From Coffea arabica (taxonomy: Eukaryota; Streptophyta; Magnoliopsida; Gentianales; Rubiaceae), in assembly GCF_036785885.1 (NCBI RefSeq), contig NC_092317.1:7752501-7816500 (forward strand): a DNA stretch of 64,000 nucleotides, in the 5' to 3' direction. A program made the translations under genes and the position numbers. The notes beneath the pieces were generated by a model. It worked only from the letters and a program-made list of their open reading frames with translations. It was not told where the DNA came from and made no database searches. Numbering within the stretch: the first letter of the stretch is position 1; every line of letters begins with the position of its first letter. Of the stretch, positions 22,801 to 33,053 are shown piece after piece.

Positions 22801-23322
22801 TTTTGGTCAAAATGTTGCACGAACCATTAATGCTGGCTGAAAATGTACGTATGATCTGGCTTTTCCCCTTTTCTTTTTATGCAAAAAATTTGGATGTATT
22901 TGATTTCGGCTTACCACATCACGGGTCAAGACATGCCTCCTGAATGCACTTTTCATTTTTCTTTTTTTTTATATACAAGAACTTTGGACGGATTTAGTTT
23001 CGATCACCATCACAGGTCAGAATATGCCTTCCAGACCACAAGTCTCTTGCAAGGGTTCTTTAAGATTGGCCATCAATGCAATTCTGACATCGACAGTGAA
23101 ATTTGAAAATGCGACATTTTGTGAGAAAGGGCTTCGTTCTTACCAATTGAACCAACTTATCTTGGCACGAACTGGCTTTTCCAAAAATTGTTTTGCAAGT
23201 ATATAACTCATTGATGACACACATTTATACTAGATGGCTTTATTGTGGACGCTGTTATACATAAATGGCCTGCATTTGTACAAGCATTTGTGCAATCTGC
23301 GTCTAGTGAAACGTTGACAAAC

Positions 23323-23751
23323 ATGATGAGTAATTTTAAGTTCAAAAGCTTCCTCTTCTTCACTACGTTCTCACTTGACCTCGTTCATGCCATTAATTGG
23401 CCTGGGAGGTACCATGTTCTCATTGAAAATCACCTTCCTGCCAATACCCCCTTTGCGTTAAAGCTTCGTTGTCAATCAAAAGACGATGACCTTGGATATC
23501 ATCAACTTAAAGTAAACGAAAGATTTAGTTGGCATTTCTATATGAATATACGTCTCTCAACTCTATTCTTTTGTCATTTCTACTGGGATGCAAAAGATGC
23601 AGTTGCGGACGTTTTTAATAAGCATTTGGCTGACGGATGATGCGTTCAACAAGGGAGTGAGAAATTATGCTATTGGACGGTAAAAGGAGATGGCTTTTAT
23701 TTTAATTCTGTTAAAAAAAGCCTGTTGGCGACAAAGGACATTGTAATGTAA
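23323..23751 (+). pseudogene. S-protein homologue (SPH), decayed copy A
   Basis: Plant self-incompatibility S1 family: small secreted proteins with four cysteines. The copy starts with the tandem ATG ATG seen in all copies here. It then has a signal peptide (FKSFLFFTTFSLDLVHA) and the family core HVLIENHLPANTPF, LRCQSKDDDLGYH and LFFCHFYWD. The frame closes at 23640 before the last two cysteines, while the matching C-terminal part (KLCYWTVKGDGFYF) remains in frame downstream to 23751. So it is probably a recent pseudogene, or a truncated gene retaining two cysteines. It lies between the phosphatase and the DUF760 gene, apart from the main SPH cluster. Confidence 0.8.
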
Positions 23752-24244
23752 TAATTTCTTGAAAATTCTATAAAATTTTCTAGTTCCGACCACATCCACA
23801 GGTTATTCCTTGTTTTGTGACGACTTCTAATGGCTTGAAGGCATTCTTTCTCTCTATTGTCGATGGCTCCAATGATGTAGAAAAAGGGAGAGAGCTATGC
23901 CAAGATTCTCTGAAACTATGGTATCAGCTAACAAATCAAACTTCATTTTCGTTCATTCATCCAGAAATAAATAACAACTCAAAAGGAAAAAAAAAGCGGA
24001 AAAACGAAATAATACCCAATGATGATACTCCATTTGGCAGGTACAACAAAGTTAACAAAAAGTTGCGCTAAGCAGTCATAAGTATCCAATTACTCCTGTC
24101 AGAAACTTTCACATCAGATTCATCACTGAAAATTTTATATATACAAAGCGGTTCCATACGCCCCTCACAAATTTAACAGCATTTTCGCATCACTTAATCT
24201 CAGCTGCTAATTCTGCTTCTCCATGCAGATATACAAGCAAAGGC
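23752..24244. other. Spacer between SPH copy A and DUF760 gene
   Basis: About 490 bp, probably the 3' UTR of the minus-strand DUF760 gene plus the SPH 3' flank. No further coding or repeat structure seen. Confidence 0.5.
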
Positions 24245-27039
24245 TCAATTTGCAACAAAATGGTACCTCGAATCCACATGGCTCTCAACATCCCAGAGGA
24301 AGGAACCAAATGTTACTGCCTCCAACACAAGCCTCCTCAGACCGCCAAAGCTAATTTTAATGAGTTCGTCTTTAGAGGAATCAACAGTTCCTTCTGGTGT
24401 GATAACAATCTCAGGCCTACCAAACAATGCTTCTGTATGCTTTTCAATAATACTGACAGCCTCCTTAGACCTGATGGTGGCATATCTCTGCAGTGTCTCC
24501 CCATCAAATGACATCACATAAGTTCGCAACCTGGAAGACTTCACGCCATGACCAAATCCTCCTGGGCTAACGCTGCCAGCAGACCATGATGACCCCTCAG
24601 GGTGGGATTGTGCAGTCCTGAAAGTATTGGCAGCAACATCAGTGCCAGGTCCATCTTCCAGCCCCACCATTTCCTGTGTGTTACTCAAAATTCCATCATC
24701 TGATCCCTGTGGAAGGATTCTCATTGACTTCTCCAGCTGAAATCTCTGGTCAACCCGCTTTAGGAAATACCCATACATCACTGAAGCTGCATAGACCTGG
24801 CCAACTCTTAGTTTGCTAATTTGAGCTACAGAAGATGAATCAGCCGCTCGGTTTCCCAGAATGAGGGCCAGATGGTTCTGGATCATCTCATAAGCTTCAG
24901 GAGAGTGAAGCCTCTCAAGTTTCTCCTCATGGCTGGGCCATTTGTCTACTTGGCCAGAAGGATCCAAGGATGGTCCAATGGAAGGAATCAAAGATATGCT
25001 GGAATCCATAAATTTCTGTACAATTAAGGCATATAGTATTTCTTCCAATGCCTTTCTCCTCTCATTGGCCTTCACCTCTGCAATTCTCCTATATCAATTT
25101 TACAACCATATAACAATCAGTCATAAAAAATAGAGCACTACAATCATATCAATGCCTAGACATGCTACAACAAAAGGGACAACACATGCCTTAGCTCCTA
25201 CAGGTACGGTCATAAGCCTGAAACTTAAATAAAAAGTGTTTCTCATAAGTAAATAACATCTGTTTCACTTTCAAAAATGCACTTTCTTAAACGAAACTAC
25301 CTTCAGTAAAACTTGATGTATCCCCAGGACGTCAAAGGAGTCAAAGATGGAACTAACCTGTACAACACTAAATCTGTACCAGAAGCTGCGGTCTCCTCTT
25401 TCTGATTCTCAGCATCACGATCGGTTTGAAGCTGCTCAAGCTGCTGTTCCACTGCAGCAGGCACAAGATGGGGGTGGCTAACCAAGATTTCAGAAAGAAA
25501 CTGTCCAATAGGAGACTCCAACTGCAGCGGAGCAATAGGAGCAGTTGAACCTCCTGAATTAGAAGATGAGGACATGGAAGATCGAATTCTAGTGCATTTC
25601 CTGCTCTTAAAAGTATCTCTGCTCTGGCCCAACTTCACGTGAGAAATTAAAGGATGCCGCTGCAAATCAAATAGACCATTAGAAAATCAGTTTTCACCTC
25701 CTACCTCAACAAATCAGACAGTTGAACCATGCACAGTAATGAAATCATGTCCACTACATGCAAGCCAGTTTGTCTACATAGACTTGATATGTAGTACGAG
25801 ATACAAACACTTAATTATGATGTTATATAAACAACCTAAGCTACATAAATCATAATCATATCCTCCTTAAATTATCAAAAACAAAGCTAAACCTGCAGTG
25901 ACTAAAACTTGTCACACTAATTTCATATTTTCATTAGACATAGTTAAAAGTTTTGAAATCCAAATACCACAAACAAAACCTGTTTTTCCAAGGACGAGTT
26001 ATGACGACAATTCTTATACACAACTCCTCATCTTTTATTTCCCTTTCTTTTGAAAATTATGCTTATGTTTAAAATTCAAGTCACAATTGCAACCCAAAAG
26101 CATAAAATGCTTCAATCCAGTGAAAACCAATCCCCTGTACGGGGGAAAAAAAAAGCTTCCACTACCATTTCATTTTCTTTATTCATTTCATCCAAGTCTA
26201 CCTCACTACAGGTTACAAATTTTGAGTAATGCTACTAGCACATTCATCTTTTGTCTCCCTTTTCTATCAACTTAACCATGTATGATGTAATTCCCTAAAA
26301 CACTCAAATATCTAAAACTTTGATGAACATCTATCATTTTTCCTAAGGCTCGTTCAACTAAAACTTTAAAAACAAACTTTTAGGCAATCATATAGGTAAA
26401 CCTTTAGTTCCAATATATTGTTCGCAAATAATCACACAAAATTGATATTACTATATTTAACAAACGAGTGAAGAGGAAAGAATAAACTAAAACCGAGGCC
26501 TAATCAGAAATTAAACTTTTAAGCTTTAGGTATTTAGCACTGTTTCGCCAAAATACAGCCGTTTGTCAGCCTCAACACACTTTTTCGACCAAAAAAATAC
26601 TTTTTTCCCCGGTACCAAAGGTAAATTCAATACTTTTTTCCCCGGTACCAAAGGTAAATTCAATAATTTTGCAAAGAAACTAAAGGTCATCGTCAATTTT
26701 TCCAAATTGAACAATAATTAGAATCCCAAAAGAAGTTGAAAATTTCTTCCAATATCTGAAAAGGTCAACCACCAAAAGAGAACATAAAAAATGTCCTCAA
26801 CGAAAAGCAATAACACTATTCAAAAACTGAAATTTTATAACAAAAAGCAGTATCAATAATAAAAAAAAAAAAAAGGATGAACAACCCATTTACAATAAAC
26901 TCATAAGCACCTTAACTGAAGCCGGCGTAACCCGGGATCTGGATCCGAACTGCACGAAATCGGGTCCTTTAACAACCGACCGAACGTCATAATAAGAAGG
27001 TATGCCCAAAGAAGACCGAAAAGTGGCAGCTGTTTCCAT
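24245..27039 (-). CDS. UV-B-induced protein / DUF760 family, plastid-targeted
   Basis: Plant DUF760 protein resembling the 'UV-B-induced protein' At3g17800 (from memory); molecular role unknown, plastid location expected. Exons in transcript order: 27039-26911, 25659-25358, 25088-24245; phases close, 424 aa. The N-terminus is Ser/Arg-rich with few acidic residues, as in transit peptides. The conserved domain includes LESPIGQFLSEILVSHPHLVP, RRIAEVKANERRKALEEILY and LRVGQVYAASVMYGYFLKRV. A variable Gly/Ser-rich loop (SWSAGSVSPGGFGHG) follows, then LRTYVMSFDGETLQRYATIR and the C-terminal half. The long intron 1 (25660-26910) carries an exact 33-bp tandem repeat. Its neighbour is a PAP17-type gene, as in Arabidopsis. 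Confidence 0.92.
26596..26661. repeat. Exact 33-bp tandem duplication in DUF760 intron 1
   Basis: Two identical units, 26596-26628 and 26629-26661, each containing a KpnI-like GGTACC inside TTTCCCCGGTACCAAAGG. A recent local duplication in an intron; no effect on the product expected. Confidence 0.95.
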
Positions 27040-28049
27040 CTTCGAGTGAAACAAAAACCGCTGCAATCATTTATCCCCAAAAAAAAAACCCCAAATTAAA
27101 CAAAACCCTTTATATTTCCCTAACCAAAAAAAAAAAGAGGGATAAAACCCTAATAAAATCATTCATCAAGAATATATAATTAGATTAAAAAGACAAGAAT
27201 TTTAATACCTTTTGAAATGAAAACAGAAGTCGTCACCAGCAGAAATCAGTGAGACCCGCTCTTGAATTAGCACTACGTATTTACAGGGTGAAAAAGAATG
27301 TATTAGAATTTGATGATTGAAGGTTTAAGGAGGGGAATCGGGAAGTTGTTGACGACTTTGGATGTTTTGGACGGTGCTTCAGGATTTTATAATGTACACT
27401 TGTGGTAAACGTGGATGAAAGCCGAAAAGACAATATTGGCCTTTTCACAGGAAGGTTTATATTATGGGATAATCTTTTCTTTTCATTTTTTTTTCCTGTT
27501 GTAAAATGTTCGTGTACGAGCAGAATGGATATATTTCACATTTGTATAATTTGAAGTTCAATTTTCTACTAGCTGTAGGGGAAAAAAGGGTTTGAACTTG
27601 TTTATGTGTTTTCAAATTAATCGAAAAAAATATCACATAATTAAGATTTTAAATTATTTTAGACTCATAAATAAAAATAATTTTACACGCATAACTTGAT
27701 TTTCTAAATCCATAGCATGCTTCTTTTAACTTCATAACATTTTATATAACTTTTGAATGCTCTTTTCAATTAATTAACCATAAAAATAAGTACTCCGCCT
27801 TTTAGACATTTTGACTCGTGAAATAGTTAGAAACTAAGCACTCACAATTTGATGATTTAATCACTAAAATTAGTTAGAATCATTCTAATTCATATATTTT
27901 TAAAGTTTTATGTAATAGTAATATTATAGAATCAAACTTTTTCTATATTAATATTATAGAATCCGGTATGATGACATAAGTTCAACACTTGTTATAAAAT
28001 GCTAAACTTAATCTAGGAATCGTATAACAATCATATATAACTAGTGGTC
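27040..28049. other. DUF760 promoter and AT-rich spacer
   Basis: The first 300-400 bp should hold the 5' UTR and promoter of the minus-strand DUF760 gene. The rest is AT-rich; a short run (ATATTAATATTATAGAATC) is partly repeated near 27920-27960. No gene seen. Confidence 0.5.
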
Positions 28050-28780
28050 TTAAGAAAGCTATATGAATATTCTCTTGCAAATCTGGAAAAGGAGAAATGA
28101 CTGGAAGTTCAATGCCAAACAAAGGCATCCTTGGAAAATCATTCAAAAGGCTCAACAAGAATGGCAGGAGCAAGCATCAGCTCAGAGGAAAGAGAAAACG
28201 ATCACTACAGATGCTGAAAGAGCTAGAGAGAAAATAGAATCATATGAAGCAGGAAGTGATGAAATTCAGATCAGAGTGACAACTCACTTGCAAAAAGAAT
28301 CAAATAGAGTTAGTATGGGGATTATTGCAACTAACTGTAACAATCTAGTGATGACAGCATGGGCACTTAATGATAGGAAATCAGGAAACCAATTGCAGAC
28401 TACTACAGAAGCTGTGAAAATGTCTATCATTAAGGCCAGACAACAGCATTGACAGAAGATTAAAGTCCATATCCCCGTTACTCAGCTGTTAAAGGAGATA
28501 ACTGAAAGGGAGTCTAAGGACATCAGAGTGGCTACTATAATTGATGACATTAACAACTTGAGATCATTATTCCAGAAATGCTCCTTTTGTTTAGATTGGA
28601 GCTTATATTCTAGATGTGAAAGGATTACTGTTTATGCCTTAGGCATATATCATGATGAGGTATAGATCAATTCTCAGTGTGTCTAATACTTTTTGTATAG
28701 AATCATTTGAGCCTTTGCTCACATAAATGTACATCTTTTGTTCATCAATACAAAATCTATCGTTGCTGGAAAAAAAAAAG
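28050..28780 (+). mobile_element. 5'-truncated LINE, RNase H-like 3' end
   Basis: Translation of 28063-28452 and beyond matches the C-terminal end of plant L1-type LINE proteins: WKRRNDWKFNAKQRHPWKII, then a degenerate RNase H-like domain (GIIATNCNNLVMTAWAL) and, in frame after an early stop, DDINNLRSLFQKCSFC. It ends near an A-rich run at 28769-28780. Everything upstream (endonuclease, most of the reverse transcriptase) is absent, as expected for a 5'-truncated insertion. It is decayed, and no flanking duplication could be identified. Confidence 0.75.
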
Positions 28781-29571
28781 ATCCTGTCATGGGAAATGTA
28801 AAGGGTAGTTTTGTAATCAGGTATTGGTGCCGAAAAATCTTTTGGTCCGGCGGAATTGGACGAAGAAAACCAGCTGGTCTTCTCTCGAGATCTCTTCTTG
28901 CTGTAGGTGAAATGGGACCCAATTTTCTCATTGATTCAGCACCTCTTGGTTGAAAATTTTTGTGGTGGCCAAGGCTACCGAGCCTATCTTACGTGCCACC
29001 ATTTGACTGGTCCTTTTCTTTGTGGTTTTACAATTTTTTTTGGCACACAAAAATCATGGATATAGTTTTTATCCACCGGCAACGTAGTGAATTTTTTTCA
29101 TACTAACGGTACGGAGTGCTCAAAAAAGGAAAAATATCTACAAAAGAGAAGAACAATAACTAGAAAATATTTTCAATAATTAAATAGTAATAATACTTTT
29201 GCCTCTCTAGCAAACTTTCACCTGCAATGGATTTTCACCTTTTTTTTTTTGGTTACTCATTTTGCTCTTCCACTCGATGCTTTCCTTCTTCTCAAACAAA
29301 ATAAATGACTATTTAATGTAGTTACGTAGTAAAAAAGAACATATATCAATGCTTCTTGATACATTAAATCACGAAATATGTAATTATAATAGCTTAATTT
29401 ATATGCATGATCCTTGATGCATCTTAATACTTCTAGATTTTCAAGCAATCATTAGCAATATTCTCATCTATGAAATAAATGCATTGTTGTGATAACTTTC
29501 TCATCAACTACGATGGTTATAAAAGGTTAGGATTCACAATCTAGAATGAAGTCAAAACACTTTTAACAAAC
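28781..29571. other. Spacer before SPH copy B, with shared SPH upstream block
   Basis: The first 200 bp is moderately GC-rich without recognisable content. Near 29291-29325, CTCAAACAAAATAAATGA … ATTTAATGTAGTT recurs ahead of copies C (30363) and D (31635), marking the duplicated SPH upstream unit. Confidence 0.5.
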
Positions 29572-30110
29572 ATGATGAACCATCCCATATTCAAATGTTG
29601 TGTCTTCAGCTTGTTTGGATTGTATTTTTCTAAATTTTTTATATAAAAAAATTATTGTACCGATTTGATTTGATATATGTGCAGTAAACGATAATCAAAA
29701 AATATGTTCAATTTTTCTTTAAAAAGTTGCTGTCCAAACTAGCACTTTATCTTGTTCATGCCACAGCTAGTCTTGAAGGCTATACTGTGCTTATTGAAAA
29801 TCGCCTTCCTTCAGAGGTCTATTTTTACTAAACAGTTCGTTGTCAATCTAAAGATGATTGATCTTGGATGGATACCGTAATCTTAAAGTAAATGATTATT
29901 TCCGATGGGATTTCCGTATGAATCTTTTTCGAACCACTCTATTCTTTTGTCATTTTTATTGGGATAAGAAAGATGCAGTCTTTGATTGATGTCTTTTATT
30001 CAAAATTGGCTTCTTATTGTGGAACGAAGTCTGATGGGAACTTGTGCTATTGGATTGTATGAGAAGATGGCTTTTGTTTTGCTGACATGCGTCTGAATGA
30101 AATGAAATAG
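29572..30110 (+). pseudogene. S-protein homologue (SPH), decayed copy B split by a MITE
   Basis: It starts with the shared ATG ATG AAC, is interrupted in the signal-peptide region by the MITE at 29613-29739, and resumes at LALYLVHATA, YTVLIENRLPSE, then VRCQSKDD, LFFCHFYWDKKDA and NLCYWIV. It has several further frame disruptions, so it is a clear pseudogene. All four cysteine positions of the family can still be traced. Confidence 0.85.
29613..29739 (+). mobile_element. MITE (GTTTGGA family) inserted in SPH copy B
   Basis: 127 bp from GTTTGGATTGTATTTTT to GCTGTCCAAAC, with imperfect inverted ends and the family core ATTGTACCGATTTGAT … GATATATGTG. The core is closest to the copy at 56338. 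Comparison with intact SPH copy C shows coding sequence on both sides, which fixes the insertion. Confidence 0.8.
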
Positions 30111-30934
30111 ATGGTTATATTAAAGAAGTTGGTCGGTAATGAAGCAAAGCAGATTTATATAGCTGATCATGTTAGAAAAGACACTTGAATTTAAAATCTA
30201 GATTTCATTTATGTGTCGCCATTCATATCTAACAGTGATAATGTATACACTGTCAGTATATATAAGATTCACTCATAAATAATTACTCATTATTTCTTCT
30301 CTAGCAAACAGACACAGAGAAATCAATTTCGACTTTCTTTCTTCCTCGCATTCACACTTCCTCTCAAACAAATTAAATGATCCATTTAATGTATTTAGTT
30401 TAGCTTGCCCTTGTCTTCTTGAGTTTTTCCTTTCATTCTTTTTTATTTTTCTGACGAGTTCTTGAGTTTCACTTCCACACGCATTCCTTAAATTTGGTCC
30501 AAAAAAATACAGGAACCATTTTAATGTAGTTACATAGGTGAGGCTAAACTACTTTTTTCCTTCTTCCTGTTTACAAATAAGATAACCTACAAAATTGCTT
30601 TACCAATAAAATAAGGTGATGTTGAAGAATCAGACCCGCCCACTTTGCAAAAACCCCTTACCCGCATTGAGATTTAGAACCCAGATTTTAAATTCAAAAA
30701 TTTTCACATCCAACATAAGAGTAGAGATCAATATAAAAGGATGTTAATGTAAAAAAAAAAAAAAAGGAAGACTCGTAAAGCAGATGCTATTAAATATGGA
30801 TTCTGTGAATGCATTATTTACGTATTAATCTTGCAACAGTTTTACAGTAGTGTAAAAATAACATTAGGTGCGTCTTTACTGCGGATGACGGTAATAAATA
30901 GCCAGGAGACACAATCCTGAGTGAACCCACGAAC
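30111..30934. promoter_or_regulatory. Upstream region of intact SPH gene
   Basis: It contains the shared SPH upstream blocks (CAAACAAATTAAATGA near 30367, GCTTGCCCTTGTCTTCTTGA near 30403, TTTCACTTCCACACGCATT near 30467). A dispersed motif (ATGTATACACTGTCAG at 30241) recurs at 33581 and 33627. AATAAATAG about 40 bp before the start codon could serve as a TATA-like element. No gene seen. Confidence 0.5.
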
Positions 30935-31381
30935 ATGATGAACTTTTCTGCGTTCAAAGCCTTTTTCTTCTTAACTATACTAGCACTTTACTTTGTTCAT
31001 GTTGTAGCTCTTTTCCCAAAGTATAAGGTTGTTATTGAAAGTCGACTTCCTGCCGATTCGCCCTATTTTTTAAGGCTTCGTTGTCAATCTAAAGACAGTG
31101 ATCTGGGATATCATGACCTGAAGGTAAATGAAACATTTTCTTGGGAGTTTCGAACGAATTTCTCTCATAGCACCTTGTTCTTCTGTCATTTCTATTGGGA
31201 TACGATGGATGCAATTTTTGATGTTTTTGATGAAAAGAAATTATACCATCAGTGTAGTGGAACAAACGATGGCAATTTATGCACTTGGTTGGTGAAAGCA
31301 GATGGCTTTTATATGGCTTTTCAACGCTATGGTATCATTGTTACTGTCAAAATGGCCGATTGGAAGCAAAAAACTTTGTAA
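30935..31381 (+). CDS. S-protein homologue (plant self-incompatibility S1 family), intact
   Basis: Single-exon gene for a 148-residue secreted protein. The signal peptide covers roughly residues 1-26 (FKAFFFLTILALYFVHVVA). The mature part has the S1-family fold: VVIESRLPADSPYFLRLRCQSKD, LKVNETFSWEFRTNF, TLFFCHFYWD, HQCSG and NLCTWLVKADGFYM. All four conserved cysteines are present. One potential N-glycosylation site lies in NETF. The start is the first of two adjacent ATGs; either gives the same signal peptide. S1-family members include the pistil determinant of poppy self-incompatibility; most SPH genes in other plants have no known role. This is the only uninterrupted member of the cluster. 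Confidence 0.93.
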   Translation: MMNFSAFKAFFFLTILALYFVHVVALFPKYKVVIESRLPADSPYFLRLRCQSKDSDLGYHDLKVNETFSWEFRTNFSHSTLFFCHFYWDTMDAIFDVFDEKKLYHQCSGTNDGNLCTWLVKADGFYMAFQRYGIIVTVKMADWKQKTL

Positions 31382-31740
31382 TCTTGTGCTTCCATGACAG
31401 TGATAAAAATACTTGTTCCTTTGCACTAATTTTCTTCTGCTTCTGTTTGTAGTTTGTACCATTTTCATTCTCCAGTAATTTATTTATCTTTACTGAATGG
31501 CCAGATTCAAGCTTTGCTAAATGCTTCAGTAGCATTGAAGTCCAATTTGAGACTAAATGATTATATGGTATATTTAAAAAAAAAAAGAAATAGAAGAAAC
31601 TGTCACAAAAATCGATTTAGACTCTCTTTCTTACTCCAAACAAATTAAATGATAGTTTAATGTAGTTTGCCCTTATCTTCTTATAGTTTCACTTCCACAC
31701 GCATTTACAACTCCAACGTTGTAATTAAGTTGTAACAAAC
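31382..31740. other. SPH copy C 3' flank and copy D upstream block
   Basis: TTTGTACCATTTTCATTC and CCAGATTCAAG at 31447-31511 recur at 32395-32462 after copy D, so the duplicated unit extended past the 3' end. Upstream blocks of copy D lie at 31635-31715. Confidence 0.6.
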
Positions 31741-32352
31741 ATGATGAACAGCTATGTGTTCAAAAGCTTTTTCTTCTTGGTCTATACTTGCGCTTTACCT
31801 CGGTCATACCAATGCGACTTTCTAATAGTAGACGCGCATTCGAGTCGAATTGAGTTCAGATAATACTGTACCTGAACTCGAACTCAAATTCAATGCCTGG
31901 AGGGGTGCTTAACCTCGAGCTCGATTCAAAAGGTTCCTATTTGAGCTCGAACTTGACTTGAAAAGGTTCGAAATAGTTACGAGCCTAATCGAACTCAAGT
32001 ATCTGACACCGAACCCGATTAGTAGTTCTAATTTCTTTCTTTAGTAAATTTCATGAACAATGTACCTAAAAGAGTAATTTTGTGATATTAATAATTTAAT
32101 TAGAAAAATGTAACCACTCGAATAAGCTTGTCAAGTCTTCGAGTACTAAAATTGGGAACTCGAGCTTGATTGTGTATAAATTTCTTAGAAAAAAAATGAA
32201 AGATCTGGTTGGCGTTTCCGTATAAATTTCTTTGATAGAACTCTGTTCTTTTGCAATTTTTATTGGATATAAAAGATGTAACGTTTGATTATTTCAATGA
32301 AAAAACAAAGCATATCATTATTGTAGTGTAAGAAATGATGGTGATATTAACA
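31741..32352 (+). pseudogene. S-protein homologue (SPH), decayed copy D with inserted repeat
   Basis: It begins ATGATGAAC with a signal peptide-like start and loses SPH similarity near 31828. SPH similarity resumes near 32200 (WRFRINFFDRTLFFCNFYW) and runs to about 32352. The intervening 360 bp is an unrelated GAGCTCGA-rich repeat. Multiple disruptions; non-functional. Confidence 0.75.
31828..32190. mobile_element. GAGCTCGA-rich inserted repeat
   Basis: The segment is dense in CTCGAGCTCGA- and GAACTCGA-type words (31842-32000 and again at 32110-32175), unlike any neighbouring sequence, and has no open frame. Similar word-rich repeats are common in plant genomes, probably as non-autonomous DNA transposons. 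The element class is not established here. Its edges are set by loss and return of SPH similarity. Confidence 0.5.
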
Positions 32353-32699
32353 CCCGATACTTTACACTAATTTTTCATGTGATTTTGTTTGTGGTGTGTG
32401 CCATTTTCATTCTCTAGTAATTTAGTGCACTCTTTATTAACTTACTGAAAGCCAGATTCAAGTTACACAAGTCCATAGAGTTTAGGATAACTTGATAATT
32501 CTGTTTCTTTTCTTTTTAACAAGTTAGGAACTTGTTTCCAGAAATCATTAATTAGTGATTTCTTGCATCAATTGTAATTTTCTGCCAACTACAGAGTCGG
32601 CAAATTATTGACAAAATTTGATAAAATTATTAGAGCTCCAACTGTATTAAGAAAAATCCAAAATTTTGACAGTCAACAAAATCAACTGTATTAAGAGCC

Positions 32700-32875
32700 C
32701 GCCATGGGTAGCTCAGCCAGGACTGGTAAGTCCGTTTTTACGGTAAGATCTCGTGTTCGACCCGCTGTGGTAAAATTGCTGGCATCATTGGGCAGGACTC
32801 TGCTGGCCTTAGGGGGGTTAGTTTGGCCAAAAAAAAGGTTGGGACACCCCCTAATTGAGAAAAAAAAAAAACATG
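32700..32875 (+). mobile_element. tRNA-derived SINE
   Basis: Box A-like GGGTAGCTCAG at about 32707 and box B GTGTTCGACCC at about 32753 are spaced as in tRNA-derived SINEs. A body with T-rich and GGTTGGGACACCCC segments follows, then an A-rich tail at 32860-32871. A cloverleaf-competent tRNA is not formed. Target duplication not evident. Confidence 0.75.
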
Positions 32876-32995
32876 TAACTCCCATACACAGACACGTGTG
32901 TGTTTAAGTATAGATTAAATGAATACATATAATTAAGACACCATTAAATGTTGTCCTCGTTGAGAACCCGATTGAAGCCAAATATTTTAGCAAAC

Positions 32996-33053
32996 ATGAT
33001 GAACAATTCTATGTTCAAAACTTTCCTCTTCTTGGACATACTCACTTTACTTA
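32996..33053 (+). pseudogene. S-protein homologue (SPH) 5' fragment, copy E
   Basis: ATGATGAACAATTC … TTCAAAACTTTCCTCTTCTTGGACATACT matches the first 15-19 codons (tandem start and signal peptide) of the other SPH copies, after which similarity ends. A truncated fragment. Confidence 0.7.

Noticed and set aside
32700-32775. Possible tRNA gene (box A and box B present)
   Set aside because: No cloverleaf or anticodon arm can be formed, and the sequence continues into a SINE-like body with an A-tail.
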